Source of the DNA: AP-15 sp963724435
GTDB lineage: Bacteria; Pseudomonadota; Alphaproteobacteria; ATCC43930; CGMCC-115725
NCBI GenBank assembly: GCA_963724435.1
Contig: CAVRUN010000001.1
Coordinates: forward strand, 620,001-684,000
DNA length: 64,000 nt
Direction: 5' to 3'
A program made the translations under genes and the position numbers. Positions 41,757 to 50,940 of the stretch are shown here, piece by piece. Under the pieces are notes generated by a model that was not told the origin of the DNA, did no database searches, and saw nothing but the letters and a program-made list of their open reading frames with translations. Numbering within the stretch: position 1 is the stretch's first letter; each line of letters begins with the position of its first letter.

Positions 41757-43507
41757 TTATTCCTGATTGCCATTGCGGGTCACGTTTTCTTCGCAATCAG
41801 CCGCAATGTACCAGGCGCCCCGCTTATTGCCACGAAGATCATTGTCCTCACAAATGCCTCCCCCGCCGCTGTAGACCCAGATCGCAACATTTCCATTGTC
41901 CGAGATGCGATTGCGACGCAGCGTTGGGCGTCCGGCTTCCCTAATATCGACGCCGGCCAACCCGTTGGCAGAAATGTCGTTGTCTTCCAGCGTTCCCTGG
42001 CCGTTTTCGTAGACGAATACCCCGTTCTGCTTTCCGTCATAGATGCGGTTCCGGCGCAGGGTCGGGTTGCCTCCATTCTTAATCTCGACACCGGATAACG
42101 CGTTAGCAAAGATATCGTTCTCTTCCAAAGTACCTTGGCCATTCTCATAAACGAATACTCCACTTGCCTTTCCGTCGTGGATGCGGTTGCGGCGCAGGGT
42201 CGGATTGCCTCCGTCCCTAATCTGGACACCGGAAAGCGTGTTCGCGAAGATCTCGTTGTCCTCTAAAGTCCCTGCGCCGTCGGAGCCGACCATCACGCCG
42301 ACCGACTTTCCGTCATGAATGCGGTTGCGACGCAGGGTCGGGTTACCTCCTCCTTTGATCGCGATCGCCGAACCCTCATTGGCGAAGATGTCATTGTCCT
42401 CGAGCGTTCCCTGCCCATTCTGATAGACGAATACCCCGCTTTGCTTTCGTCATGGATGGTGTTGCGGCGAAGCCGCGGGTCGGCGCCGTCGTGGATTGCC
42501 ACGCACGCCAGACACTGACTTGTGATGTCGCATCCTTCAAGATCGAGCCGGCCCTGGGCAATGTCGACGCAATACCATTTTCCGCCCCCAGTCTGTCGCA
42601 ACGTCAGGTTTGCGACCCTGGCCATATTGGCCTGAAAGAGGATAGTATTCTTTCCGTTTGCTTCGATTATTACTTCCGTTAATTCCCCATCGCCGATAAT
42701 TTCAACCGGTTTGTCAATGACGACGCCTTCCTTGTAAAGCCCAGGCCGAATAAGGATACGGTCGCCGGGCTCGGCCGCGCTGAGCGCCTCGGTTAGGGTC
42801 AAGTGATCTCCGCGATAGAGCGGATCGACGATCCGTGTTCGTGGCTCCATCTTTTCGGCTGGTCCGCGCGCGGTTTCGGGCGGCGCTTCAGTCGTAGCTC
42901 CCGCCCCGCTCTCCGCCGCGGCTGTCGAGGCGCTTGGTGGCGTCCTACTCGCTGCCGCAAGCACCTCGGTTACAATATCAGGCGGCTTTGTCGGAGCGCT
43001 GCGCTCGATTGATTGGACGATTTGCTCCGCTAGCTTGGCGATGGTTTTGCCGACCTGGGGCGAGGTGAACGGCTCAAAGCGCAATTCGCGCCAATCCGCG
43101 TATTGTCGCTCGGCAATGGTTTTCGCGAGTAAGTCGGTCTCCCGCCTTACTTCGTCGTTCAGGATCGGACAGTTGAAGTAATAGACGGGGAGGATTAGAT
43201 CGCGATGCCCGAGCCGCCCTTCCCGATCGAGGAAGCGCTCAAATTCGGCTCGGCAGGGAGGGCTTCTAAAAAATCCCGGCGTGAGTATCGGAATAAGAAA
43301 CGTGACCGCATCCAGCGAATCGTCGATCCGCTGCTGCCACTGTTCACCCCAGCGGATGTCGTTGCGATCTTGAAAAATGCCGAACACCTCTCCGGTTTGG
43401 AGACGCACTTCACCGCTCAGGCGCTGGCAAAATTCGGAAAGTCGCCCGTTCTCGTGCTGATCGTCGGCTCGTACATAGCTGAGAAATGCCACCGGAATCT
43501 GAGGCAT
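41757..43507 (-). pseudogene. TIR domain fused to FBXO11-like beta-helix, frameshifted
   Basis: The ATG at 43507 follows GGAGGGG. Residues 3-135 form a TIR domain (IPVAFLSYVRADD ... IPILTPGFFRSPPCRAEFERF) in which C85 and the likely NADase glutamate E88 are present. After a Thr/Ser/Ala/Pro-rich linker comes a right-handed beta-helix built from 46-residue repeats such as GQGTLEDNDIFANALSGVEI and GNPTLRRNRIYDGKQNG. These resemble the repeats of human FBXO11. At 42448 one C of TTTCCGTC is missing compared with the other copies. Restoring it joins the two reading frames into one protein of about 583 residues. Confidence 0.8.
41860..42490 (-). repeat. 138-bp tandem repeats encoding beta-helix coils
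   Basis: About four and a half copies of a 138-bp unit encode 46 residues each, that is two beta-helix rungs per unit. Each copy carries the TTTCCGTCAT-like segment, except the one at 42441-42452, where one C is missing. The repeats are similar enough at DNA level to allow slippage or assembly error. Confidence 0.75.
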
Positions 43508-43625
43508 TGGCGAGCCCCTCCGCATATTGGGCAATATTATGATCGTTTGCTCTATGTAGCACATTTACGAGGAAGATAATCGGCACGTTGCACCACCAGG
43601 CGAATCCCGTAATCAGCTTCCGCGG

Positions 43626-44597
43626 TCATAACTCAGCAGCCACTCTGCGGACGAGGTCGCGCAACCACAAAATCGCGGGCTCGTTGCCATGCTCGCGGTG
43701 GGACAATGCCATTATTTCGAACGGCGGCGAGGCGTAGGGCGGCTCGAACAATTTGAGCCGGTAGGCGCCGGCAAAGGCGGCGGCGAGCCGTCGCGGCAGC
43801 GGTGCGGTCATGTCGGAATGACTGACGACCGCCAACGCCGCCAGAAAATGCGGCGTCGTCAGCCCGATCACGCGGGTCAATCCGCGCGCGGCGAGCGCAC
43901 CTTGCAGCAAACCGACCTCACTGCGCATGACCAGCCGCTCGAGACCGTGGTCGACGACATATCCCGCTACCGCCTGCTCGTCTTCGCCGGTCGCCGAGAT
44001 GATGATGTGCGGCAGCTCGGCCAGCCGTTCGAGCGTCAACTCCTGCCAGGCGGCAGGGTGACGGTCGCTCAGCACCCAGACGCGCGTCTCCTCGAATAGG
44101 CGTTCAGCAGCAAACCATTCGGGAACACGGCGGAAGCTGCCAATCGCCAGATCGGCTCGGCCGGCGACCAGTGGCTCCGCCACACCCCTATTGCTTGGGC
44201 GGATCCTGATCTCGGCCCTGGGCGCGGCTTCCCGCAACCGGGCGACGAGCGCGGGAACAAAGATCGCGCCGACGTATTCGCCGCAGATCACGGTGAAGCG
44301 CCGCGAGGTTTGCTCTGGGACAAAGTCGGCGGGTGTCAGCGCCAGCTGAAGCTGCAGCAAACCCTGGCGTAATCGCGGCGCAATTTCGGAAGCGCGCCGC
44401 GTCGGCTGCATTCCTTCCGCACCACGAACAAACAAATCGTCATCGAGCACGTAGCGCAATCGGCTCAGCGCATGGCTGATCGCCGACTGCGTTAGCCCCA
44501 GCCGCTCACCAGCCCGCGTGACGCTGCGTTCTTCGATCAAGGCATCGAATACGCGAAGCAGATTAAGATCAAGGGCCCCAAAATGGATATTGTTCAT
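43626..44597 (-). CDS. LysR-family transcriptional regulator
   Basis: This 323-residue protein has the LysR helix-turn-helix (LNLLRVFDALIEERSVTRAG then LTQSAISHALSRLRYVLDD) and a periplasmic-binding-like effector domain with RFTVICGEYVGAIFVPALV. The NodD/nodulation-subgroup-like start (ALDLNLLRVFDAL) is common in regulators of aromatic or small-molecule catabolism. It faces a 330-bp gap before a small secreted-protein gene, which it may regulate. Confidence 0.93.
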   Translation of the reverse strand: MNNIHFGALDLNLLRVFDALIEERSVTRAGERLGLTQSAISHALSRLRYVLDDDLFVRGAEGMQPTRRASEIAPRLRQGLLQLQLALTPADFVPEQTSRRFTVICGEYVGAIFVPALVARLREAAPRAEIRIRPSNRGVAEPLVAGRADLAIGSFRRVPEWFAAERLFEETRVWVLSDRHPAAWQELTLERLAELPHIIISATGEDEQAVAGYVVDHGLERLVMRSEVGLLQGALAARGLTRVIGLTTPHFLAALAVVSHSDMTAPLPRRLAAAFAGAYRLKLFEPPYASPPFEIMALSHREHGNEPAILWLRDLVRRVAAEL

Positions 44598-44925
44598 CTT
44601 CGCAATGCAACATTTCCGCCAAGCGCAGACTGACGCTGCGGCCAGAGTGGCCTTAATCGGTTTTTACATCTTATCGGGGGATAGCGGTATGACGAGGATC
44701 GTGAAAGCGGCCCTCCAGTATGGGATGGACGGCGGCGCGGTGGTTCTCGCGCCAAGGCCAACCGGCCGCCTCGTTGCCGCCCGAATGCGGCCAGCCAGCA
44801 GGCGTGATGACCTTTTAAACGCTCGTGAATAGCATTCATGTTTGCAATGCGAAAAAATCATTTGAATGCAACTCGCTCCATCACCAGTTTGGCGCTGCAT
44901 TACAGTTTCTAGCGAGGAAATTCGG
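44598..44925. other. Intergenic region between lysR and secreted-protein gene
   Basis: About 330 bp with divergent promoters expected. The last 100 bp are AT-richer. No clear LysR T-N11-A box stands out and no gene is supported. Confidence 0.35.
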
Positions 44926-45240
44926 ATGGCGAAGATCTTACACGCAACCGTTGTTGGTCTCGGGCTTGCTGCCGGCGCCGTATTTAGCGTACAAGCCCAA
45001 TCGGTCTCCTCTTTGCCGCCAGGCGCCGACGCAGCGACGCAAACACAGACCGCGCGTACCGCGCCCTTTGGGTCGACCCAAAGCGTGTTCCCGAAGCCAG
45101 GTGGCTCGGGGCTGGTAGAGCAACAGCCCACCGCATACGCAGCGCCCCAGCAGCAGAACCCGGCGCCGACTAGTCAGGTCACGGTTGGCGATCCCGCCCA
45201 ACACCCCTATAGCGGCGGGATGGGGCCAAAGCCGAACTGA
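44926..45240 (+). CDS. Small secreted protein, paralogue 1
   Basis: The ATG at 44926 follows GAGGAAATTCGG and gives 104 residues. A signal peptide ending VQAQ is followed by a short, disordered mature part rich in Pro, Gln, Thr and Ala, ending QHPYSGGMGPKPN. The SLPPGA start and the HPYSGGMGP end recur in the next gene, so the two are paralogues. Function unknown. Confidence 0.65.
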   Translation: MAKILHATVVGLGLAAGAVFSVQAQSVSSLPPGADAATQTQTARTAPFGSTQSVFPKPGGSGLVEQQPTAYAAPQQQNPAPTSQVTVGDPAQHPYSGGMGPKPN

Positions 45241-45269
45241 TCGACTTAACCCACGATCTGGACGGAAAA

Positions 45270-45300
45270 GCTTAAGTCAGCTACGCGCGCTGACTTGAGC
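45270..45300. terminator. 12-bp hairpin between the secreted-protein paralogues
   Basis: GCTTAAGTCAGC and GCTGACTTGAGC pair over 12 bp with one G-T wobble and a 7-base loop. It lies 30 bp after the first paralogue's stop. It has no T-run, so a regulatory or attenuating role is as likely as termination. Confidence 0.45.
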
Positions 45301-45386
45301 AATATAGCGGGGGGTCCTCAACGCATACGCAAAGCGCGCACGACGGGGATGCGCGGAATTCACCTGGACACTTGGAGCCCCGAAAA

Positions 45387-45791
45387 ATGCGGCGTTTACC
45401 CAAAACAATTGCACTTAGTTTGGCTGTTGTGACCGGTGCGGTATCGGCAGCACTGGCCCAAGGGGTCGCGAGCCTGCCTCCCGCCGGCTCTCAACCGGCA
45501 GCCGTTGCTCCGCCCGCTTCTGCGGCGCCTCAGGTGGCGCACCCAAACCCGGGCGGTGGCACCAGCATTCCAAGCACGGAGGCGTTCCGGAAACCCGCAG
45601 ACTGGAACAGCAACCGTGCTTATCATCCGTACACCACGAGCGGTACCGGTCCCAACCCTGGCACCAATGTGACAGCCAACAACGAGCCCAATCCGGTGCC
45701 GCCGGCGGCGAAAATGATTGCCCCTTATTCGACAACGGGCCACGGGCCGAACCCCGGCGCCAACGTTACGGTTCCACCCCCGGCCCGCTGA
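45387..45791 (+). CDS. Small secreted protein, paralogue 2
   Basis: The ATG at 45387 (GGAG 9 bases upstream) gives 134 residues with a signal peptide ending AALAQG. The mature part starts VASLPPAGS and contains two copies of a motif: HPYTTSGTGPNPGTNVT and APYSTTGHGPNPGANVT. The repeated PY-S/T-T-x-G-x-GPNPG unit is also seen, once and degraded, in paralogue 1. No known family is recognised. The gene ends at a strong terminator. Confidence 0.65.
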   Translation: MRRLPKTIALSLAVVTGAVSAALAQGVASLPPAGSQPAAVAPPASAAPQVAHPNPGGGTSIPSTEAFRKPADWNSNRAYHPYTTSGTGPNPGTNVTANNEPNPVPPAAKMIAPYSTTGHGPNPGANVTVPPPAR

Positions 45792-45830
45792 TCTGGCCGC
45801 TGATCTCTGGGCGTCGGTTACTGCAAAATC

Positions 45831-45861
45831 GCCTGCCGAGGAGGACCCCGGCAGGCTTTTT
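45831..45861 (+). terminator. Rho-independent terminator
   Basis: GCCTGCCG (45831-45838) pairs with CGGCAGGC (45849-45856) and is followed at once by TTTTT. It lies 40 bp after the second secreted-protein gene and just before the convergent end of the FecR-domain gene. Confidence 0.85.
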
Positions 45862-45868
45862 GTTGCGC

Positions 45869-48838
45869 CTACGGCACTTGCTTTCCGGCGAAAATACCGG
45901 AAGCGAGATACTTCGATCCGGCAACGCTAAAGCCGCCGGCGGTCTCTCCGGCAACCGGGCCGTAAAAGCCGCCGTTAATGGGTCCGCTCCGGGTACCAAA
46001 GCTGCCAGAGCCGCTCAAGGTTCCGGAAAATTGGTTACTGGCGGCGCCACGGCTGACCGCTCCCGCGTAATTTGCACCGTCGAACTGATTGATACTAACG
46101 GTACCGGTCTGCGAGCCGAAATTGTAGGTCTGGGCGAAATTGCCGGCTGCTAGATAGTTCGCGCCATTTGAGTTGACAGTGCCGATCGCCGCCCCGCTAA
46201 ACGAGCCTACTCCGGTAGTGGGCATGTTGACGGTCGGCTGACCGGCGACCCAGAAATTGATGTGGCCGACATCGGTCCGCACCGCAGTTCCCCCGCCTGG
46301 CACTGACGTGTCGGTGTCGATTTGGCCGCCCCAATACCCCCATTGCAGATATTGACAAGTACTGCATAGCCCGCTCGGCAGCAGCGCGGTCGGCGGTGGC
46401 GCCGCGGTCTGCGTTACCAAATAGATATTCGAATTGGTGCCGCTGACGTTAGTCTGCGCGCCAACAGCCGAATTGGTGAACGGGTTCTCAAAAGCCGCGA
46501 ATAAATGGTCATTGATGAAGGCTTGGCGGCCCTCGGTCCCCCCGGGGGTTGAACCAAACTGCAGCACAATCCCGTTCCCCGCCGGAACACCACTGGTCGA
46601 GGAAGTAAAAGGGTCGCCGCCGGTCAACGTAGCGGCGAGCTGTAAGCCTGGCAAATAAAACGCGTTGGTGGTGGAGGTGGTTATCGACGCGTTGCCAGTG
46701 ACCGCATAAGGCGATGGCCCTCCGGATGCCTCTTTGGTCATGATCCCGCCAAACCAGCCGCTCAAAGTCTGCGAGGTTTGCGGCGCGGTCGTCACCGCCG
46801 GCGGAACCGATGTTGCCGTGACCGGTTGTGCAAATTGGTAGGTGGCGGTCGTTTGCTGGGTGGCGGTGTTGACCTCGGTCGCGCCGGGCGTCGTGGATGC
46901 CAGCACAAACCCGGAAATGCTATTGGCGCCGCCATAGAAGCTGTTGTTTGCTTTGTCGGCGGGCGACGCGTAATAAGAATTTATGCGGACCGGCTGGCCG
47001 GTTGCGTTGGCCATATAGCTGCCGTGAATGGTCCCGGTGAGGTCATTTACGACTTCGCCGCCGACTGATACCGGAGAAACGCTGCCAACCAAGACGACAA
47101 TAACGGATTGCTGGTTGGGCCCCGCACCAACGACAGCCAAGCTCGCCTGCAACGCCTTGGTATCACCAGTTATCGTCGAAAAGTTGGTATTCAGGGGGGT
47201 CGCGAGGATCAGCGGCGAGACGCTTGCCGAGCTCCCGAGCGAGCCGCCCGTTTGCGCACGAATGAATGGGATGCTGGATTTAAGAGCCGCGTCCGGCTGC
47301 ACGTTAAAGGCGAGATAGCCGGGGGTAGTTGCGGTCGCCGGGGAGAATTGCGAGTTTATCGGGGTGCCGCCATAAATGAATTCGCGCTGCGACGGCTGCG
47401 AGACCGGCGTCGTCAGGTTGGCGTAGAAGAAGCTGCCATCTGCCGCGACATAAGTGGTGCCGGTAACCAGGTGGCCTGACGGGTCGGTGCCGGTGATCTG
47501 GGTAGTCGTATTCGTTGCTAACGGGATTCGGAAGCCTGCCCCAGTAAAGACACCATTGGTGATATTGCCGCCGGAATAGGGCGTAAGCGAGCCGTTTAAT
47601 AAATAAGCGCCCGCAACCGGCCCTGGTGGAGGTGGCGGCGGGGGCTGGTTCACCACCGGCGGCAAGGTTTGGACCACCGGCTGCGCGGGCGGGGTTACGA
47701 CCGGCGGCAAGGTTTGGACCACCGGCTGCGCGGGTGGGGTCACCACCGGCGGCATGGTTTGGGTCACCACCGGCGGCATGGTTTGGATCATCACCGGGGG
47801 CAGGGCTTGGGTCACCAGCGGCGTTGGCGGCGGCTGGGTCACCACCGGCATTGGCAAAGGCTGGACAACCATCGGCGTTGCCGGCGCCGCCATAGCGACC
47901 TGCATCTGTGCCGGAGTCGGTTCCGTTGCCTCGGGGCTCCCGGCCGACTGAATGGTCGGCGTAAACCGTGCCGTGTCCGAGCTGGCCTGGTAGGTCGTTG
48001 GTGGGACGGCCTGCCGCACTGTCTGATACGCGCTGGGTGACTGAATACCGGGGACGGCATCCGCCCCGGTCGAATTGGCGAGACCGCTATTCGCGACCAT
48101 GACATCGGTCGGCACGACCGGGGCGCCGCCATTGCCGCCGGCACGGCCATCGAGTTGGGCCAGCATCTCCCTAGTGTCGCTGGGTGGGGCTGGGCTGGGG
48201 TCGGATGGCGAAGCACCGGGCTTAGCAACCGTGACCTCGAAACCGGGCCGGAAGATCGTCTGCGTGACGCCGTTCAGCCCGGTAATAGTAACGCCCTTGC
48301 CATAGACAAAGATCACCTGGAGCGCGTTGCAACCCCTAACTCCGAGGGGCCAGGCCCCGCTGCTGCAATCGGTCCTCACTCTGACGAGCATAACGCCGCC
48401 GCGAATACCGATTGTCGCGGTGGGCGTGCGCATCGTAACGGCATTCTCTTGTTTGCTGATCTTGCCGCCGACAAAGCGAAATATGCCCCGGCCGAGACTG
48501 GCGGCCAGTTTGCCGGTCCCAGCATTCGGATCATAAACAAACTGATCGATCACCATATTGGCGTTCGGGCCGACCGATAGCGTCAACTCGTCGACGAACA
48601 GAACCTGCGTCTGCCCAGCAGCTTCGGTCGTGATCCGTTCGTTAAAGACGACATCTTGGCCCAGCACCAGCCGCCGCTGCAGACCGCCGGGCGGGATTCC
48701 CATCGCTTCAGGGTTTACCGCGCTGTTGATGCCGACGCGTTGTTGCCCGAGAGCACCGAGGCTCATCACCCCGAGTCCCAGGAGTGTCAGGCAGCACAGC
48801 AACTGGACGCGCCGCACACAACGGAAGGTCCCTCTCAT
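45869..48838 (-). CDS. Large FecR-domain surface protein with TbpB-like C-terminus
   Basis: The ATG at 48838 follows AGAGG and gives 989 residues. After a signal peptide comes a FecR domain (about residues 45-200: LVLGQDVVFNERITTEAAGQ, VYDPNAGTGKLAASLGRG, TPTATIGIRGG). A proline-rich linker with repeated TPPAQPVVQTLPPVV follows. The C-terminal 500 residues are Gly/Ser/Asn-rich beta sheet ending INGGFYGPVAGETAGGF and YLASGIFAGK. That end resembles the beta-barrel halves of TbpB/HpuA-like surface lipoproteins, but there is no lipobox. It is probably a secreted or surface protein. Ligand unknown. Confidence 0.75.
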   Translation of the reverse strand: MRGTFRCVRRVQLLCCLTLLGLGVMSLGALGQQRVGINSAVNPEAMGIPPGGLQRRLVLGQDVVFNERITTEAAGQTQVLFVDELTLSVGPNANMVIDQFVYDPNAGTGKLAASLGRGIFRFVGGKISKQENAVTMRTPTATIGIRGGVMLVRVRTDCSSGAWPLGVRGCNALQVIFVYGKGVTITGLNGVTQTIFRPGFEVTVAKPGASPSDPSPAPPSDTREMLAQLDGRAGGNGGAPVVPTDVMVANSGLANSTGADAVPGIQSPSAYQTVRQAVPPTTYQASSDTARFTPTIQSAGSPEATEPTPAQMQVAMAAPATPMVVQPLPMPVVTQPPPTPLVTQALPPVMIQTMPPVVTQTMPPVVTPPAQPVVQTLPPVVTPPAQPVVQTLPPVVNQPPPPPPPGPVAGAYLLNGSLTPYSGGNITNGVFTGAGFRIPLATNTTTQITGTDPSGHLVTGTTYVAADGSFFYANLTTPVSQPSQREFIYGGTPINSQFSPATATTPGYLAFNVQPDAALKSSIPFIRAQTGGSLGSSASVSPLILATPLNTNFSTITGDTKALQASLAVVGAGPNQQSVIVVLVGSVSPVSVGGEVVNDLTGTIHGSYMANATGQPVRINSYYASPADKANNSFYGGANSISGFVLASTTPGATEVNTATQQTTATYQFAQPVTATSVPPAVTTAPQTSQTLSGWFGGIMTKEASGGPSPYAVTGNASITTSTTNAFYLPGLQLAATLTGGDPFTSSTSGVPAGNGIVLQFGSTPGGTEGRQAFINDHLFAAFENPFTNSAVGAQTNVSGTNSNIYLVTQTAAPPPTALLPSGLCSTCQYLQWGYWGGQIDTDTSVPGGGTAVRTDVGHINFWVAGQPTVNMPTTGVGSFSGAAIGTVNSNGANYLAAGNFAQTYNFGSQTGTVSINQFDGANYAGAVSRGAASNQFSGTLSGSGSFGTRSGPINGGFYGPVAGETAGGFSVAGSKYLASGIFAGKQVP

Positions 48839-48853
48839 CGAAACCTCTTGCAA

Positions 48854-49223
48854 AAACGTTACATCTTTAAAGACGGATTTGCGGCGAAAGCAAGGCAGAA
48901 TTGAAATTGCGCATATTTCGAATAATACATGTACCAGAAGTGTTAACTCAGGTGAATGCAGAAGTGATACGGCTCGACCTGTCGGCCTATTTCGACTGCA
49001 TAGAAATGAAACCCGTTCAAAAACGTGCTCATTGCCTCGACTGGGTATTTCAGTTGCATAACCGAAGCGGCGAGATCCAGTGCCCGATGCTTTAACGGAT
49101 GGCTGTGACCGACTTTTACCTACATTGTATCAGCCAAAGGTCCTCAGAGCTGCCCCAGTAGATGATCGTCACCGCTCTTCGCCCGCACGGCGAAGGGTCC
49201 AAGCGGCAAGTCAAGTTGTGGGC
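48854..49223. other. Intergenic, nothing recognised
   Basis: About 370 bp upstream of the FecR-domain gene with lower GC content. It should hold that gene's promoter. Short frames occur but none has a ribosome site or protein-like composition. Confidence 0.4.
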
Positions 49224-49526
49224 TCAGCCCGACAAACTGATGGCGATTGCAAGATCACCGGAAATCGGCGGCGGGCAAAAGGTTAAGGGTCCTTCCTGGC
49301 CGAGCCAGCGCCGTTCTTCGCCGCAGGTGCAGCCCTTTTCGGTATCCCAACAGGCAATGCGATAATATTCGGGCACCAGCCCCGGCACCGACACACTCAG
49401 CAGGGCCTGACACGAGCGGTCGAGCCGACCGTCGCTCCCTATCGGAGCGGTACGCATCAGCCAAATGACGGCTTGGTTGGAGTCACCGCACGAAAACGAA
49501 GAGACCGGGCCGCCGCTGACACCCAA
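49224..49526 (-). CDS. Hypothetical protein fragment
   Basis: A frame opening at a TTG with no ribosome site gives up to 100 residues. It has protein-like composition and several cysteines (ACWDTEKGCTCGEERRW). The beginning, LGVSGGPVSS, resembles the second glycine-rich motif of TauE permeases, and the truncated TauE gene ends 9 bp upstream. The first part may therefore be TauE debris in a shifted frame. The remainder is unrecognised. Confidence 0.3.
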   Translation of the reverse strand: MGVSGGPVSSFSCGDSNQAVIWLMRTAPIGSDGRLDRSCQALLSVSVPGLVPEYYRIACWDTEKGCTCGEERRWLGQEGPLTFCPPPISGDLAIAISLSG

Positions 49527-49534
49527 ATCGTCGT

Positions 49535-50044
49535 TCAGATTGCGTCGGCGAAATCTTGTTCAATCGAGCCAAGCCCAATTGCCAAGCCGTAGCCGATCAT
49601 GACCTGCCGGCTGGGCAGTTGGTCGCTGAACCGCCAGCGCTCGCCACCAAACAACAGCTTCGATGAAATGATCGCGGCGATGATCACAAACGCGATCTTG
49701 AACGCCGACGCCGGCGCGAACGCCGCCACACTCGAACCAACCCCAACGCCGACAATTGTCGGCAGTGCCCAGAGACGCTCGACCCCGGCAATTACCGAGC
49801 CACGCTTTAGATGCACGCGGTACGAGCTCAGTACGGTCGGCAGGATGATCGCCAGCGAGGTGCCGACAAAAGCTGCATGCGCACCGTATCCGATAACGTT
49901 GATAACGTGAAAGATCTCGAACAACACCGGCACGGTAACGGCGCCGCCGCCGATGCCAAAGAGCCCCGCCAGCAGACCCGTCATCACCCCGGCGGCAGCA
50001 ACCGCCAGCGCCAGTGACAGCAGTTCGTTCGTCGGAACCGTCAT
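49535..50044 (-). pseudogene. TauE/SafE sulfite-exporter-like permease, C-terminal half missing
   Basis: From the ATG at 50044 the 169 residues match the N-terminal half of TauE/SafE permeases: GVMTGLLAGLFGIGGGAVTVPVL, AHAAFVGTSLAIILPTVLSS and the next helices. After MIGYGLAIGLGS the frame ends within ten codons, where the family continues with a second half and another GxGGG motif. Such proteins export sulfite or organosulfur anions. The loss of half the helices suggests an inactive gene. Confidence 0.7.
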
Positions 50045-50251
50045 CGCTGGAGAGCTTAGTCGAGAACGGTCCGCATGGGCTCGCGGCGCTGTCGCCGCTC
50101 TGGCTGATCCGGAAAGCTCGCCACCCAATACCGCCCTAACTGATCGCTCGCAGCCGCTGGCGGCGGTGCTTTGCTTTCAGCTTCCCCTTCCGCTTATTGG
50201 CCCGGATTGTCGTGCTCGATTTGACGCTCTTTTTCAATTTCCCCTCCAAAC

Positions 50252-50274
50252 GTAAGCGAAGCCTGACCCCCACC
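50252..50274 (+). repeat. IS66 left terminal inverted repeat
   Basis: Starts GTAAGCG and pairs with the right repeat at 55434-55456 (18 of 23 positions by eye). Confidence 0.85.
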
Positions 50275-50334
50275 TTGCGCCGGATGATGGTGATGGGGTG
50301 AACCTGCCTGTTCTGATCGAGGCAGGGGGATGGT

Positions 50335-50730
50335 GTGCCAAGTAATTTGCCAATTGATGGGCACAGTTTCCGTCGCGTGGAGGTGTTGACGGGCACACCG
50401 CGCCGGCGCCGCTGGACCGATGAGGAAAAGGTGGCGATCGTCGCGGAGAGCCAAGCGCCGGGCGCGCAAGCGAGCGAGATCGCGTTGCGCTACGGGCTGC
50501 ATCGCAACCAACTTTATGGCTGGCGGCGGGAGTTCGGATCGGCGGCGGATGCCAATGCGATGGCCGAGGCCGGCACGCGAGGACTCGACTTCGTCCCGGT
50601 GGTGGCGGATGGCGGTTCTGGTGCGGCGGCGATCGAGATCGAGATCGGCAGCGCGGTCGTGCGTGTCAGGGCGGGTGCCGAGCTGGCCTTGCTCGGCAAA
50701 GTGCTGCGCCTGTTGAAGGCAATGAAGTGA
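50335..50730 (+). CDS. tnpA: IS66 accessory protein TnpA
   Basis: This 131-residue protein starts at GTG. It has the IS3/IS911-like helix-turn-helix of IS66 TnpA: RRRRWTDEEKVAIVAESQAP, ASEIALRYGLHRNQLYGWRR. A C-terminal region of charged and hydrophobic repeats (VRVRAGAELALLGKVLRLLK) follows. It probably binds the inverted repeats and helps transposition. It overlaps tnpB by 4 bp (ATGA). Confidence 0.9.
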   Translation: MPSNLPIDGHSFRRVEVLTGTPRRRRWTDEEKVAIVAESQAPGAQASEIALRYGLHRNQLYGWRREFGSAADANAMAEAGTRGLDFVPVVADGGSGAAAIEIEIGSAVVRVRAGAELALLGKVLRLLKAMK

Positions 50731-50893
50731 TCCCCGCTCTCTCCGGCGCGCCGCCATCGGGAGTGCGGGTGCTGATCGCAACCCGGCCGGTGGACTTCCG
50801 CCGGGGCGCCGATGGCTTGGCGGCGACGGTGCAATCGGTGCTGCGGCAGGACCCGTTCAATGGGACGGTCTTCGTGTTTCGCTCGAAACGGGC
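50727..50893 (+). pseudogene. tnpB: IS66 TnpB, N-terminal part before the nested insertion
   Basis: The frame reads GVRVLIATRPVDFRRGADGLAA and then GTVFVFRSKRA, the standard TnpB (PF05717) start. It breaks exactly at FRSKRA, where the family continues DRVKMLVYDGTGLVL. That continuation is found 2.6 kb downstream at 53509, so the gene is split by insertion. The reading frame runs on to 51026 in foreign sequence. Confidence 0.88.
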
Positions 50894-50940
50894 CCAGCAA
50901 TCGACATTCTGCATACGGTTTTCGATTCGCGACAATCGCC

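Noticed and set aside
41860..42490. Evenly spaced repeats that could be taken for a CRISPR array
   Set aside because: The 138-bp units are translated, similar over their full length and without spacers; they encode beta-helix coils.
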